Shown here one piece after another: positions 1 through 6,008 of a stretch of DNA of 11,703 bases. The translations under genes were made by a program, and so were the position numbers. The stretch comes from DATMXS01 sp050260275 (GTDB lineage Bacteria > Acidobacteriota > Terriglobia > Bryobacterales > Bryobacteraceae): the NCBI GenBank assembly GCA_050260275.1, contig JBLNBX010000126.1, forward strand, positions 1-11,703, in the 5' to 3' direction. Under the pieces are notes generated by a model. It was given only the letters and a program-made list of their open reading frames with translations, had not been told where the DNA came from and did not search any database. How positions within the stretch are numbered: the first letter of the stretch is position 1; each line of letters opens with the position of its first letter.

Positions 1-1004
1 ACCCCTCATTCGTTCCCGCGGCTCATTACTCCAGTCTGCTCGAGCGCATTCGCAACATTCCGGGTGTTCGCGCCGCCGCGGTATCGAAGCAGATCCCCGT
101 CAACTCGGCAACCGCGGCGTACACCGAGACGGTCTCCGTGCCCGGTGCGGCCGCGGAAACTGGCTCATACCGCCTTGATGTCGGGCCGGGTTTTTTCGAG
201 GCCCTCGGTATTCCGATTCTGCGAGGCCGCGATTTCGACTTCGCGGATGGGAATTCCGGCACTCGTCTCGCCATCGTGAGCGAATCGCTGGCGATACGTC
301 TGTTCGGCTCGCCGGATGCCGTCGGGCGCGGTATTTCCGTTGGGGCCTCACAGGAATGGCAGAACGCGACGGTGATTGGCGTCGCTTCAGACGCGAACGT
401 CTGCAACATTGGAATCCGCAACTCCGCGGTGGTGTACCTGCCGATATTTCAGCAGCCTTCGCGACTGTACTCGCTCATGCTGGCAGTACGGTCGCATGGA
501 CCGCCGGACAGCATCAGGAATGAGGTGCTCGGCACAATTGACGGCATGGGCCGCGAGTACCCGCTGCTTGTCGAGCCGCTCAGCGGGCTAATCGACCGCA
601 TGCTTGTTCGTGAACGGCTCATGGCGGCTCTGGCCGGGTTTTTCGGAGCGTTCCCGCTGGTGCTCGCGTGCCTGGGGTTGTACGGCATGGTGTCGTACCA
701 GATCAGCCGCCGGACGGCGGAGATCGGCGTGCGGCTGGCGCTCGGAGCTTCGCGCTGGAGCGTTGTCGCGATGGTGGTGCGCGAGTCCGTGATGGTGGTT
801 GCGTTGGGGGTGGTGTTCGGCATACCGCTCTCGTTCGCGGCCGCATACGCCGCCCGCAGCGTGCTTTTCGGAATCTCTCCGGCGGACCCGCGCTTTCCGG
901 CTCTCGCTGCGCTCGCGCTCGCTCTATCCGCCACCTTGGCCGCGCTGGTTCCCGCGATCCGCGCAATGCGCGTAAACCCAGCCATCGCCCTTCGCGCTGA
1001 GTAG
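1..1004 (+). CDS. ABC transporter permease, ADOP/MacB (FtsX) type, 3' part
   Basis: Partial gene: the frame is open from base 3 and ends at TAG 1002-1004; the true start lies left of the window. The visible 333 residues begin inside the periplasmic MacB_PCD-like domain, with the family-typical stretch LLERIRNIPGVRAAAVS near bases 36-86. The C-terminal FtsX domain has a membrane helix around LAGFFGAFPLVLACLGLYGMV, the cytoplasmic loop RRTAEIGVRLALGAS, and two more helices before the ending PAIRAMRVNPAIALRAE. That ending (RAMRxxPxxALR.E) is characteristic of the acidobacterial duplicated orphan permeases, proteins of about 800 aa encoded without an adjacent ATPase. MacB-like permeases act mechanically in the inner membrane on efflux or lipoprotein substrates; the substrate here is unknown. 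A GTG at 138 lies inside conserved sequence and is not the start. The family call is firm; the ADOP assignment needs the missing N-terminal half. Confidence 0.88.
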   Translation, partial: PSFVPAAHYSSLLERIRNIPGVRAAAVSKQIPVNSATAAYTETVSVPGAAAETGSYRLDVGPGFFEALGIPILRGRDFDFADGNSGTRLAIVSESLAIRLFGSPDAVGRGISVGASQEWQNATVIGVASDANVCNIGIRNSAVVYLPIFQQPSRLYSLMLAVRSHGPPDSIRNEVLGTIDGMGREYPLLVEPLSGLIDRMLVRERLMAALAGFFGAFPLVLACLGLYGMVSYQISRRTAEIGVRLALGASRWSVVAMVVRESVMVVALGVVFGIPLSFAAAYAARSVLFGISPADPRFPALAALALALSATLAALVPAIRAMRVNPAIALRAE

Positions 1005-1127
1005 GCGATCACCCCGGAGCAGCCGGACCGATCACGTGCCTTCCAGCTTGACCGCGCCTCAGTGCTATCCAGCGCGCTTTCAGGTCTGAGACGCAGTACG
1101 CCTGTACACGCTGAGGGGGGCCGCAGA

Positions 1128-1151
1128 CTCTGACCGGACGGCCCGGCAGAG
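1128..1151. terminator. candidate bidirectional terminator hairpin
   Basis: Inverted repeat CTCTG-A-CCGG / CCGG-CAGAG with a 5-nt loop (1138-1142) and one bulged A (1133), giving 9 pairs. It lies between two convergent genes, 11 nt past the TAG of the - strand gene and 123 nt past the + strand permease stop. There is no T-tract on either side, so intrinsic termination is uncertain. The rest of 1005-1162 shows nothing I can identify. Confidence 0.35.
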
Positions 1152-1162
1152 AAGATTGATTA

Positions 1163-2170
1163 CTATCGAGGCAGCTCCACCGTGCCCATGTCCTTCGGCG
1201 ACGAATGGATGACGATGCCGCCGGAGCGCGAGGGCGTCGGTGTGCTTGCCGGAGCCATCACGCCTGATTCTGGACCGCCAGTGATGGTCAACGTGCCCGG
1301 ATTCGCCGCTGCCAGCGCCGGGCCTGCGGCGGCCTGCAACTGGCTGGCGAACAGCGCGTATTCCTGTTCGGGAACGTTCAACTCGAGGCTCGCTGTGTTA
1401 CCTGCGGCGTGCACCTTGATGCGATCCACTATGGGAGCCGCCCTGGCGCCGTTCTTCGGGTCGGACTTCAGCATGCCGAGCGCCATCAGCATCCCGCCTG
1501 CGAACATCTCGGCATCGCCGGGCGTCGCGGTCTGAACCCCTACGCTGGCGCGGACCCCGGCGGACAGGTTCAGTCCGAAGCTGATCTGCCGGATGCTCTT
1601 CAGCATGGGTGAGTTTGCGGCTGCGGCAGCCTGCCGGTTCGGATTTGCCTTCGCAAGCTGGTCCACGCTCGCGTTTGTGACGATCCACACGTCGTTGCTC
1701 CCACGGACCTCCTCCGCGCTCGCGAGCAGAGCCTTCGCCGGTCCCGGGTTTCGCGCACCGGCCTGCACTGACTTGAGCGATTCGGGATCGCCCAACACCG
1801 TAATTCCCCCAGGGAGGCACGCTGTCGAGAGTTCAACACCCCTGCGCTCCCGCGACCGGAGACACAGCCTTGAGGCCAGTTCGCCCTTGCAGTCGGCACG
1901 TACCAGCATCACCACCCGGCTCCGCAAGGCTGTGCCCGGCACAGCAACGACAATCTCGTCGACATTTTTCGCGTCTGTGACATCGATGGCCAGCGTTGGA
2001 TTGGCCTTCTTTTCGGCGGCAACGAGTTGCTTCCACGCGGAAGAAGCTATGATCTTGCTTGGCCGTGCGCCTATGATTATCGCGGTGTCGGGCGGGAGAG
2101 CCGTTAGCGGCAGCGGTTCCTGGGCGGTCAGCGTTACCGGGAGCAGTGCGAAGGTGAGCAAGGCTCGCAT
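1163..2170 (-). CDS. exported protein of unknown function (335 aa)
   Basis: I do not recognise this protein. It starts at ATG 2170 with a clear Sec signal peptide (MRALLTFALLPVTLTA, probable cleavage before QEP), so it is likely periplasmic or exported. The mature part opens with LPPDTAIIIGARPSKII and has alternating strand and helix segments, an Ala-rich second half, and three cysteines near residues 94-118 that could form a disulfide. The end is polar and Pro/Ser/Thr-rich (about residues 305-335), suggesting a flexible tail. No catalytic motif is visible. The overall look recalls secreted proteins found in single copies in Acidobacteriota that pass for putative inhibitors or surface proteins, but this is only an impression. 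The start choice is supported by the signal peptide. There is no Shine-Dalgarno; see the promoter entry just upstream. It converges with the permease gene on its left. Confidence 0.8.
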   Translation of the reverse strand: MRALLTFALLPVTLTAQEPLPLTALPPDTAIIIGARPSKIIASSAWKQLVAAEKKANPTLAIDVTDAKNVDEIVVAVPGTALRSRVVMLVRADCKGELASRLCLRSRERRGVELSTACLPGGITVLGDPESLKSVQAGARNPGPAKALLASAEEVRGSNDVWIVTNASVDQLAKANPNRQAAAAANSPMLKSIRQISFGLNLSAGVRASVGVQTATPGDAEMFAGGMLMALGMLKSDPKNGARAAPIVDRIKVHAAGNTASLELNVPEQEYALFASQLQAAAGPALAAANPGTLTITGGPESGVMAPASTPTPSRSGGIVIHSSPKDMGTVELPR

Positions 2171-2179
2171 GATCCGAGG

Positions 2180-2185
2180 ATTATA
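2180..2185 (-). promoter_or_regulatory. -10 element TATAAT, probable leaderless promoter
   Basis: A perfect TATAAT on the - strand (reading 2185 to 2180) lies 9 nt upstream of the ATG at 2170. Transcription normally begins about 7 nt after the -10 box, which puts the mRNA start within about 0-4 nt of the ATG. The intervening CCTCGGATC contains no Shine-Dalgarno. No good -35 is seen at the expected distance (GCGCCG). Confidence 0.5.
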
Positions 2186-2193
2186 GCCGAAGC

Positions 2194-2406
2194 GTGCGAT
2201 CCCGGCGCTCGGTCTTGCTTACAGCTCCATTATCGGACGCCGCACATGATACTCCTGTTCCCGCGGCCCGGCAGGCGCGTCCGGCCCGTTACTCAATTGC
2301 TATTCAGCCGTTCCCGAGAGCGCAGGCAGAGGGGCGGCCGCGACGGTTGATGGTAGAGCGCACGCACGTTCTCGAGGACGGGGATATCCTCGAGTTACAA
2401 ATCTGA
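2194..2406 (+). pseudogene. possible relic of a TGS-domain GTPase gene (C-terminal tip)
   Basis: A 70-codon + strand frame (GTG 2194 to TGA 2406) whose last 18 residues, MVERTHVLEDGDILELQI from ATG 2350, match the closing strand pattern of C-terminal TGS domains (xRDHVLEDGDIVEIH in DRG/Obg-like GTPases). The preceding residues are Arg/Pro-rich and do not resemble the rest of a TGS domain or a GTPase in any of the three frames. The simplest reading is the 3' end of a gene whose body has been lost or scrambled; a chance match in about 16 residues is also possible. No ribosome binding site precedes the GTG, and the divergent promoter of the left-hand gene lies just before it. Confidence 0.25.
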
Positions 2407-2411
2407 CCGGC

Positions 2412-2429
2412 GCGGCGCCTCCCCGCCGC
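2412..2429. terminator. candidate terminator hairpin
   Basis: Perfect 6-bp inverted repeat GCGGCG / CGCCGC with a 6-nt loop (CCTCCC, 2418-2423). It is 38 nt beyond the stop of the - strand HEAT-repeat gene and 5 nt beyond the end of the short + strand frame. There is no T-run on either side, so it is a weak candidate that could serve either direction. Confidence 0.25.
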
Positions 2430-2466
2430 TCCATCGCACTGCGTGAGGCGGTCGTGATGCTCGGCT

Positions 2467-3741
2467 CTACGGCAGCCGCGCGATCAGGTTTCTCCGCGCC
2501 TCAAGCGCGGCGCCGGAGACGTCGGTGTTGGGGTCGCGAATCAGCCAGTCGATGTACTCGAGGCTCGCGCGGTCGCCGCTCATGCCAAGCACGTAGGCGA
2601 GCTCCACCTTCTCGTTCCGAGAGGCGTTGCGCGTGGCCTGCTCGACGGCTCGCAAGACCTTTTCATCGCGCGCAAGCTCCACCAGGAACGGACGCGCGAC
2701 ACCCCGCCACGCCGATGAAGCCAACGTGTTCACCAGGTACTGAAGCGGGCTATGCTCGCTCAGTTCCGTCCGCCCGAGCATCACGAGCGCGAACGCGGCC
2801 GAGAGCCGCGGCTCCATCTTGCGCTCTTCGTTGAACATCTTCTCCATGGCAGGCACGTCCGACGGGTTTTTCAGGCGCGCGATGCCCTCTGCGGCGGCGG
2901 CGCGCAGCTTGTCGTCGCGGTCGTTCAGATACTGCTCGTATACGGGGCGGTTACTCTCCTCGGGAAGCATCGCGATCGCGGTCAGCGCGGCGCGGCGCAC
3001 GTCACGCTTTCGCGTCTCCGCCAGCACGGCGCGCAGCTTGGGCAGGGCATCGTGGTTCTGCAGCAGGCCGGTGGTCTCGATGGCCGCGATCTGCACCTTC
3101 TCGTCGAGGTCCCGCAGCAGGAACTCGATCTGCGGCGCGGCTTCGCGGTCGCGGATCTTGCGGATGGCCACCAGGCTCTCGTACAGCACCTGGTCGTTCT
3201 TCGACTTCTTCATCGCCTCCACGAGGTCCGGGATGGCGGCGCGGCCGCGCAAGATGCCGACCGCCCGCGCTGCGTTGGCGCGCGACTCCATCGTCGCGCC
3301 CCCCCGGGCGAGCTTGCCGAGAGCCTCGATCACCTCCGGCCGCACCTCGACGTGAACGGGGATGATTGCGTCGTTCGTGTCGGTGAACTTCGCCGAGATA
3401 GCCTCGCCAACGCGGCGCAGAGATGCGCTCAGGCCGCTGCTGACGTAGCCGGGAAGATAGAAGTTGACCAGACCATCCGTGGCGCGGATCTGCACCTCCG
3501 CGTCGTTGTCGCGCGTGGCGGCCACAAGCGGATCGATGCTGAGCTGAGTGCCTATCTCAACGATCGACTTTACGGCCTCCACCCGGACGCGGCTGTCGGG
3601 ATCCGACAGCATGTTCTGAAGCTGGGGAATTGCCGAAGAACCCTGGTTTCGCAGGTCGCGAGCGGCGCGGACGCGGTCCTTCACGTCATCCTGGGCGAAC
3701 ACCGGGAGAAGGCAAACGAGCAGCGTGATGATAGAGCGCAT
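2467..3741 (-). CDS. secreted HEAT-repeat protein (424 aa)
   Basis: Starts at ATG 3741, with GGAG 6 nt upstream, and a Sec signal peptide (MRSIITLLVCLLPVFA, cleavage before QDD). The frame stays open far upstream, but that part overlaps mqnD and has no homologous look, so this start is preferred. The mature protein is almost entirely paired helices of HEAT type: recurring units such as SAIPQLQNMLSDPDSRVRVEAVKSI, AAPQIEFLLRDLDEKVQIAAIETTGLL and DALPKLRAVL..RDVRRAALTAIAML. One irregular stretch (about residues 93-140, YLPGYVSSGL to VRPEVIEALG) interrupts the first and second groups of repeats. Such solenoids bind other proteins and have no enzymatic residues of their own. It follows mqnD by 35 nt and is probably translated from the same message. 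A role in menaquinone synthesis is not implied by the fold, and an exported protein cannot act directly in the cytoplasmic pathway. The partner is unknown. Confidence 0.88.
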   Translation of the reverse strand: MRSIITLLVCLLPVFAQDDVKDRVRAARDLRNQGSSAIPQLQNMLSDPDSRVRVEAVKSIVEIGTQLSIDPLVAATRDNDAEVQIRATDGLVNFYLPGYVSSGLSASLRRVGEAISAKFTDTNDAIIPVHVEVRPEVIEALGKLARGGATMESRANAARAVGILRGRAAIPDLVEAMKKSKNDQVLYESLVAIRKIRDREAAPQIEFLLRDLDEKVQIAAIETTGLLQNHDALPKLRAVLAETRKRDVRRAALTAIAMLPEESNRPVYEQYLNDRDDKLRAAAAEGIARLKNPSDVPAMEKMFNEERKMEPRLSAAFALVMLGRTELSEHSPLQYLVNTLASSAWRGVARPFLVELARDEKVLRAVEQATRNASRNEKVELAYVLGMSGDRASLEYIDWLIRDPNTDVSGAALEARRNLIARLP

Positions 3742-3776
3742 AAGACTCTCCACTATCTTATGACGCGGGACGGGGC

Positions 3777-4622
3777 TCAGCGGACGAATTCGGCCGTAAC
3801 CTTGTTGGGGATAATTCCCCGCTCGTGCCCCAGATCGAACAGCTTCTGCACGGCGCGCGGGATGATGTCTCCGCAATCCAGCGTGTAGTGGTTCACGTAC
3901 ATGCCGACGAACTTCTCCGCCTGCCGCGGTTCCATGTCCCGGGCGAACTGCATGGCGTAGTTCAGCGCTTCCTCGTGATTGTCGAGCGCGTACTGGATGC
4001 TCTCGCGCATCATCCGGCAGCACTCGGATTTCACCTCGGGCTCGAGCGAGCGCAATAGCACGTTCGCTCCGAGCGGCAGCGGCAGGCCGAACTCGTTCTT
4101 CCACCAGGCGCCCAGGTCCAGCACTTTGTGGCAGCCCACGCGCGAATACGTCAACTGCGCCTCGTGGATCACGAGCGCCAGGTCCGCGGTGCGCTCGGCG
4201 ACGGCGTCGATCACCTTGTCGAACTGCACCGGCACCGCCTCGAAGTCGGGCTCGACAATGCGCAGCGCCAGGTATGCGGTGGTCAGCAAGCCGGGCACGG
4301 CGATCCGCTTGCCCTTGATCTCGGCCGGCGCCATGGGCCGTGTGGATACCAGCATGGGGCCGTAGCCGTCGCCAATGCTGGAACCGCTTGCCATCAGCAC
4401 GTACTTGTCCGCGACGAACGGGTACGCGTGGTAGGAGATCGCCGTCAGTGCGTAACAGCCCTCGTGGGCCTTGCGGTTGAGGCTCTCGATGTCCTCCAGG
4501 ACGTGGCGAAACGTCACCAGCCGCGACCGGATCTTCCTGGTCGCGAGCGCATAGAACATGTACGCGTCATCAGAATCAGGGCTGTGCGCGCACACGATTT
4601 CCCGAAGTTCGGCTCCTGTCAT
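3777..4622 (-). CDS. mqnD: 1,4-dihydroxy-6-naphthoate synthase (menaquinone, futalosine pathway)
   Basis: 281 aa from ATG 4622, close to the usual 270-285 aa of MqnD. The enzyme converts cyclic dehypoxanthinyl futalosine to 1,4-dihydroxy-6-naphthoate in the cytoplasm. The fold is that of a periplasmic-binding-protein-like two-lobe enzyme. Visible signatures are the N-terminal HSPDSDDAYMFYAL (13-26), GDGYGPMLVS (84-93), the VIHEAQL segment with His153-Glu154, where the family's proposed catalytic histidine lies, and LPLPLGANV (180-188). MqnA is a related fold, but the IHEAQL and PLPLG motifs favour MqnD. A TTG at 4640 would add six residues (LRNPLP); ATG is chosen because the conserved start follows it, though GAGG is 12 nt away. 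No other mqn gene is in the window, so the pathway is dispersed. It is followed by the HEAT-repeat gene. Confidence 0.85.
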   Translation of the reverse strand: MTGAELREIVCAHSPDSDDAYMFYALATRKIRSRLVTFRHVLEDIESLNRKAHEGCYALTAISYHAYPFVADKYVLMASGSSIGDGYGPMLVSTRPMAPAEIKGKRIAVPGLLTTAYLALRIVEPDFEAVPVQFDKVIDAVAERTADLALVIHEAQLTYSRVGCHKVLDLGAWWKNEFGLPLPLGANVLLRSLEPEVKSECCRMMRESIQYALDNHEEALNYAMQFARDMEPRQAEKFVGMYVNHYTLDCGDIIPRAVQKLFDLGHERGIIPNKVTAEFVR

Positions 4623-4638
4623 AGGAAGAGGATTCCTC

Positions 4639-4644
4639 AATATA
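4639..4644 (-). promoter_or_regulatory. possible -10 element of mqnD
   Basis: TATATT on the - strand (5 of 6 matches to TATAAT), 16 nt before the mqnD ATG. No -35 match is found 16-18 nt further upstream. If used, the transcript would start about 10 nt before the ATG and would lack the GAGG motif. Weak call. Confidence 0.25.
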
Positions 4645-4848
4645 CCACGCGAGCCGCGACCCTATCCCTGCAAACGCGCTCGCGCGCGCCGCGATCGCCG
4701 GATCTGCGGGGTTGCGGGTTCTTAATCTATACTTTGTCTCGATCGCCAGGAAAATTACTCCAGATGCAATAGAAATATTCCGACGATCAGAGCCGGGAAT
4801 CCGTTACCCGGCATTCACACGGCGTTCGGCGGACTGCAGATCGCCCCC

Positions 4849-5061
4849 GTGATTCCGCCGGATTGGGAGGGTCTCAAGGCGGCCAGGAAGTCCCGCCGCG
4901 TGACCTGCAAGATGGCGGTGAAACGCGCGGGACACGGCGATAGAGTCCCCCTCACGGTGGATGGCTCGGCGATCGGAGGCGGCGCTGTCACAGCGCCAGC
5001 GTGGCGCATTTGCGCCGATCGGAATCCTTGTCCGGTCGGCTACACTTGCTTCGAGGTGTAG
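4849..5061 (+). other. unconfirmed small ORF upstream of the TauE/SafE gene
   Basis: 70 codons from GTG 4849 to TAG 5059-5061, with no clear ribosome binding site and no recognisable similarity. It has several Lys/Arg residues and ends NPCPVGYTCFEV. It spans three hairpins and stops 10 nt before the transporter ATG, so if translated it could act as a leader ORF coupled to the transporter. Equally likely a chance frame in GC-rich DNA. Confidence 0.15.
4981..5016 (+). repeat. two tandem hairpins with shared GGCGC/GCGCC arms
   Basis: Hairpin one is GGCGCTG (4981-4987), loop TCA, CAGCGCC (4991-4997). Hairpin two is GGCGC (5003-5007), ATTT, GCGCC (5012-5016). A direct repeat GATCGGA flanks the pair (4971-4977 and 5017-5023). 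The arms can also pair with each other in an alternative fold. No T-tract follows. The arrangement could be an attenuator, a leader structure or a REP-like extragenic palindrome. Confidence 0.5.
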
Positions 5062-5068
5062 CTACCGG
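5032..5068 (+). promoter_or_regulatory. leader hairpin ending 3 nt before the TauE/SafE start codon
   Basis: CCGGT (5032-5036) pairs with ACCGG (5064-5068), and GCTACAC (5039-5045) pairs with GTGTAGC (5056-5062). That gives 12 pairs, or 13 with a G-T pair, and a 10-nt loop (5046-5055). The only purine-rich GAGG before the gene (5053-5056) straddles the loop and the 3' arm. The hairpin could therefore hide the ribosome binding region. The pairing is seen directly; a regulatory role is inferred. Confidence 0.5.
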
Positions 5069-5071
5069 CGA

Positions 5072-5902
5072 ATGCATTTTCCGGTCTCCGGCATCGACGT
5101 CCCTTTCTACGTCCCGCCGCTCGTCGCTTTTGTGATCTCGGCGATGACGTCGGGCGCGGGAGTGTCCGGCGGATTTCTTCTGCTTCCGTTTCAGGTGAGC
5201 GTGCTCGGGTTCACAGGCCCCGGCGTCACTCCAACCAACCTGCTCTATAACGTCGTCGCGACGCCCGGAGGGGTGTACAGCTACTCCCGGCAGGGCCGGA
5301 TGAATTGGCCGCTCGCGGCCGTGCTGATCGCGGGCACGCTTCCGGGCGTCTTCGCCGGCGCTCTCATACGAATGCGTTTTCTGCCGGACCCGCGCTCGTT
5401 CAAGATGTTCGCGGGATGCGTGCTGCTGTACCTTGCCGTGCGGTTGATTCTGAGCGCAGGCCGCGCTCCTGCGCGTGATAGCGCGGATGCGGAAACGAGC
5501 GAACCGCGCATCAATCGTGCGGCCGTGACGGCGCTGGCGGCCGTGGTAGGCCTCGTGGGAGGCATCTACGGCATCGGCGGAGGCGCCATCATAGCGCCGT
5601 TTCTGGTCGCCGTTCTGCGCATGCGGGTGACGATCGTTGCAGGAGCTGCGCTTTTCACGACGTTCGCGACGTCGGTGGCTGGCGTAACGGTGTTCGAGGT
5701 ATTGGGATCCGTGACAGGCGCCGAAGCCGTGCGGCCGGATTGGCTGCTCGGCCTTATGTTGGGAGTGGGTGGGCTCGCAGGCACGTACACCGGAGCCCGG
5801 CTTCAACGGTACGTACCGGAGCGCCTGTTGAAGCTCGTGCTTGCCGCGCTGGTTTCCATCGTGGCGGTGGGCTATGTCGTGCCGTTCTTCTGGAAGTGGT
5901 GA
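5072..5902 (+). CDS. TauE/SafE-family sulfite/anion exporter-like membrane protein
   Basis: 276 aa from ATG 5072 to TGA 5902, normal length for the TauE/SafE (DUF81) family. About eight hydrophobic helices are arranged as two related halves. Each half opens with a glycine-rich re-entrant-like segment: GAGVSGGFLLLPF (about residues 25-37) and GGIYGIGGGAIIAPFL (about 163-178), the hallmark of the family. The segment VTPTNLLYNVVATPGGVY is also typical of the acidobacterial branch. Family members export sulfite, sulfoacetate or related organosulfur anions, but substrate cannot be read from sequence. The frame is open further upstream (to 4961) but that part is Arg/Ser-rich and unlike the family, so ATG 5072 is preferred. 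Its ribosome binding site is poor: GAGG lies 15 nt away, within a hairpin. The following + gene starts 106 nt later and may share its transcript. Confidence 0.85.
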   Translation: MHFPVSGIDVPFYVPPLVAFVISAMTSGAGVSGGFLLLPFQVSVLGFTGPGVTPTNLLYNVVATPGGVYSYSRQGRMNWPLAAVLIAGTLPGVFAGALIRMRFLPDPRSFKMFAGCVLLYLAVRLILSAGRAPARDSADAETSEPRINRAAVTALAAVVGLVGGIYGIGGGAIIAPFLVAVLRMRVTIVAGAALFTTFATSVAGVTVFEVLGSVTGAEAVRPDWLLGLMLGVGGLAGTYTGARLQRYVPERLLKLVLAALVSIVAVGYVVPFFWKW

Positions 5903-6008
5903 AGGGCCGGGCGAGTGTAGCTGCGAACGAAACCGGAGCCTTGCACGGCCGGCGCCGGGCTGCTCTTCGCGGCGCAGAGCCTGTGTTTCAATAGCCTGGG
6001 GGTTAACC
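5903..6008. other. intergenic region before the lipoprotein gene
   Basis: A 106-bp spacer on the same strand as both flanking genes. It holds a GGGGG ribosome-binding-like run just before GTG 6009. No convincing -35/-10 pair or terminator with a T-run was seen, so the two genes may be co-transcribed. Confidence 0.4.

Larger units (their letters stand above)
4623..5071. other. divergent intergenic region, rich in inverted repeats
   Basis: A 449-bp spacer between mqnD (-) and the TauE/SafE gene (+). It includes an AT-rich stretch (about 4720-4780, unusual for this window) with TATACT on + at 4728-4733 but no good -35. It also holds a 6-bp hairpin at 4792-4812 (GCCGGG / CCCGGC, 9-nt loop) and a run of three more hairpins at 4981-5068, listed separately. 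A GTG-started 70-codon + frame (4849-5061) and a - frame containing TRRDFLAAL (near 4910-4815) are both too weak to call as genes. Confidence 0.6.

Noticed and set aside
2752..3888. 378-codon + strand frame opposite the HEAT-repeat gene
   Set aside because: It is a shadow of helical repeats in the opposite frame, with no plausible start context.
3742..4104. Upstream extension of the HEAT-repeat frame into mqnD
   Set aside because: The 121 extra residues are Arg/Ala-rich and would precede a proper signal peptide at ATG 3741 that has its own ribosome binding site.
4681..4699. CGCG-rich run with GCGATCGC palindrome
   Set aside because: It is a short palindrome that is common in GC-rich genomes, with no repeated array or partner site in the window.
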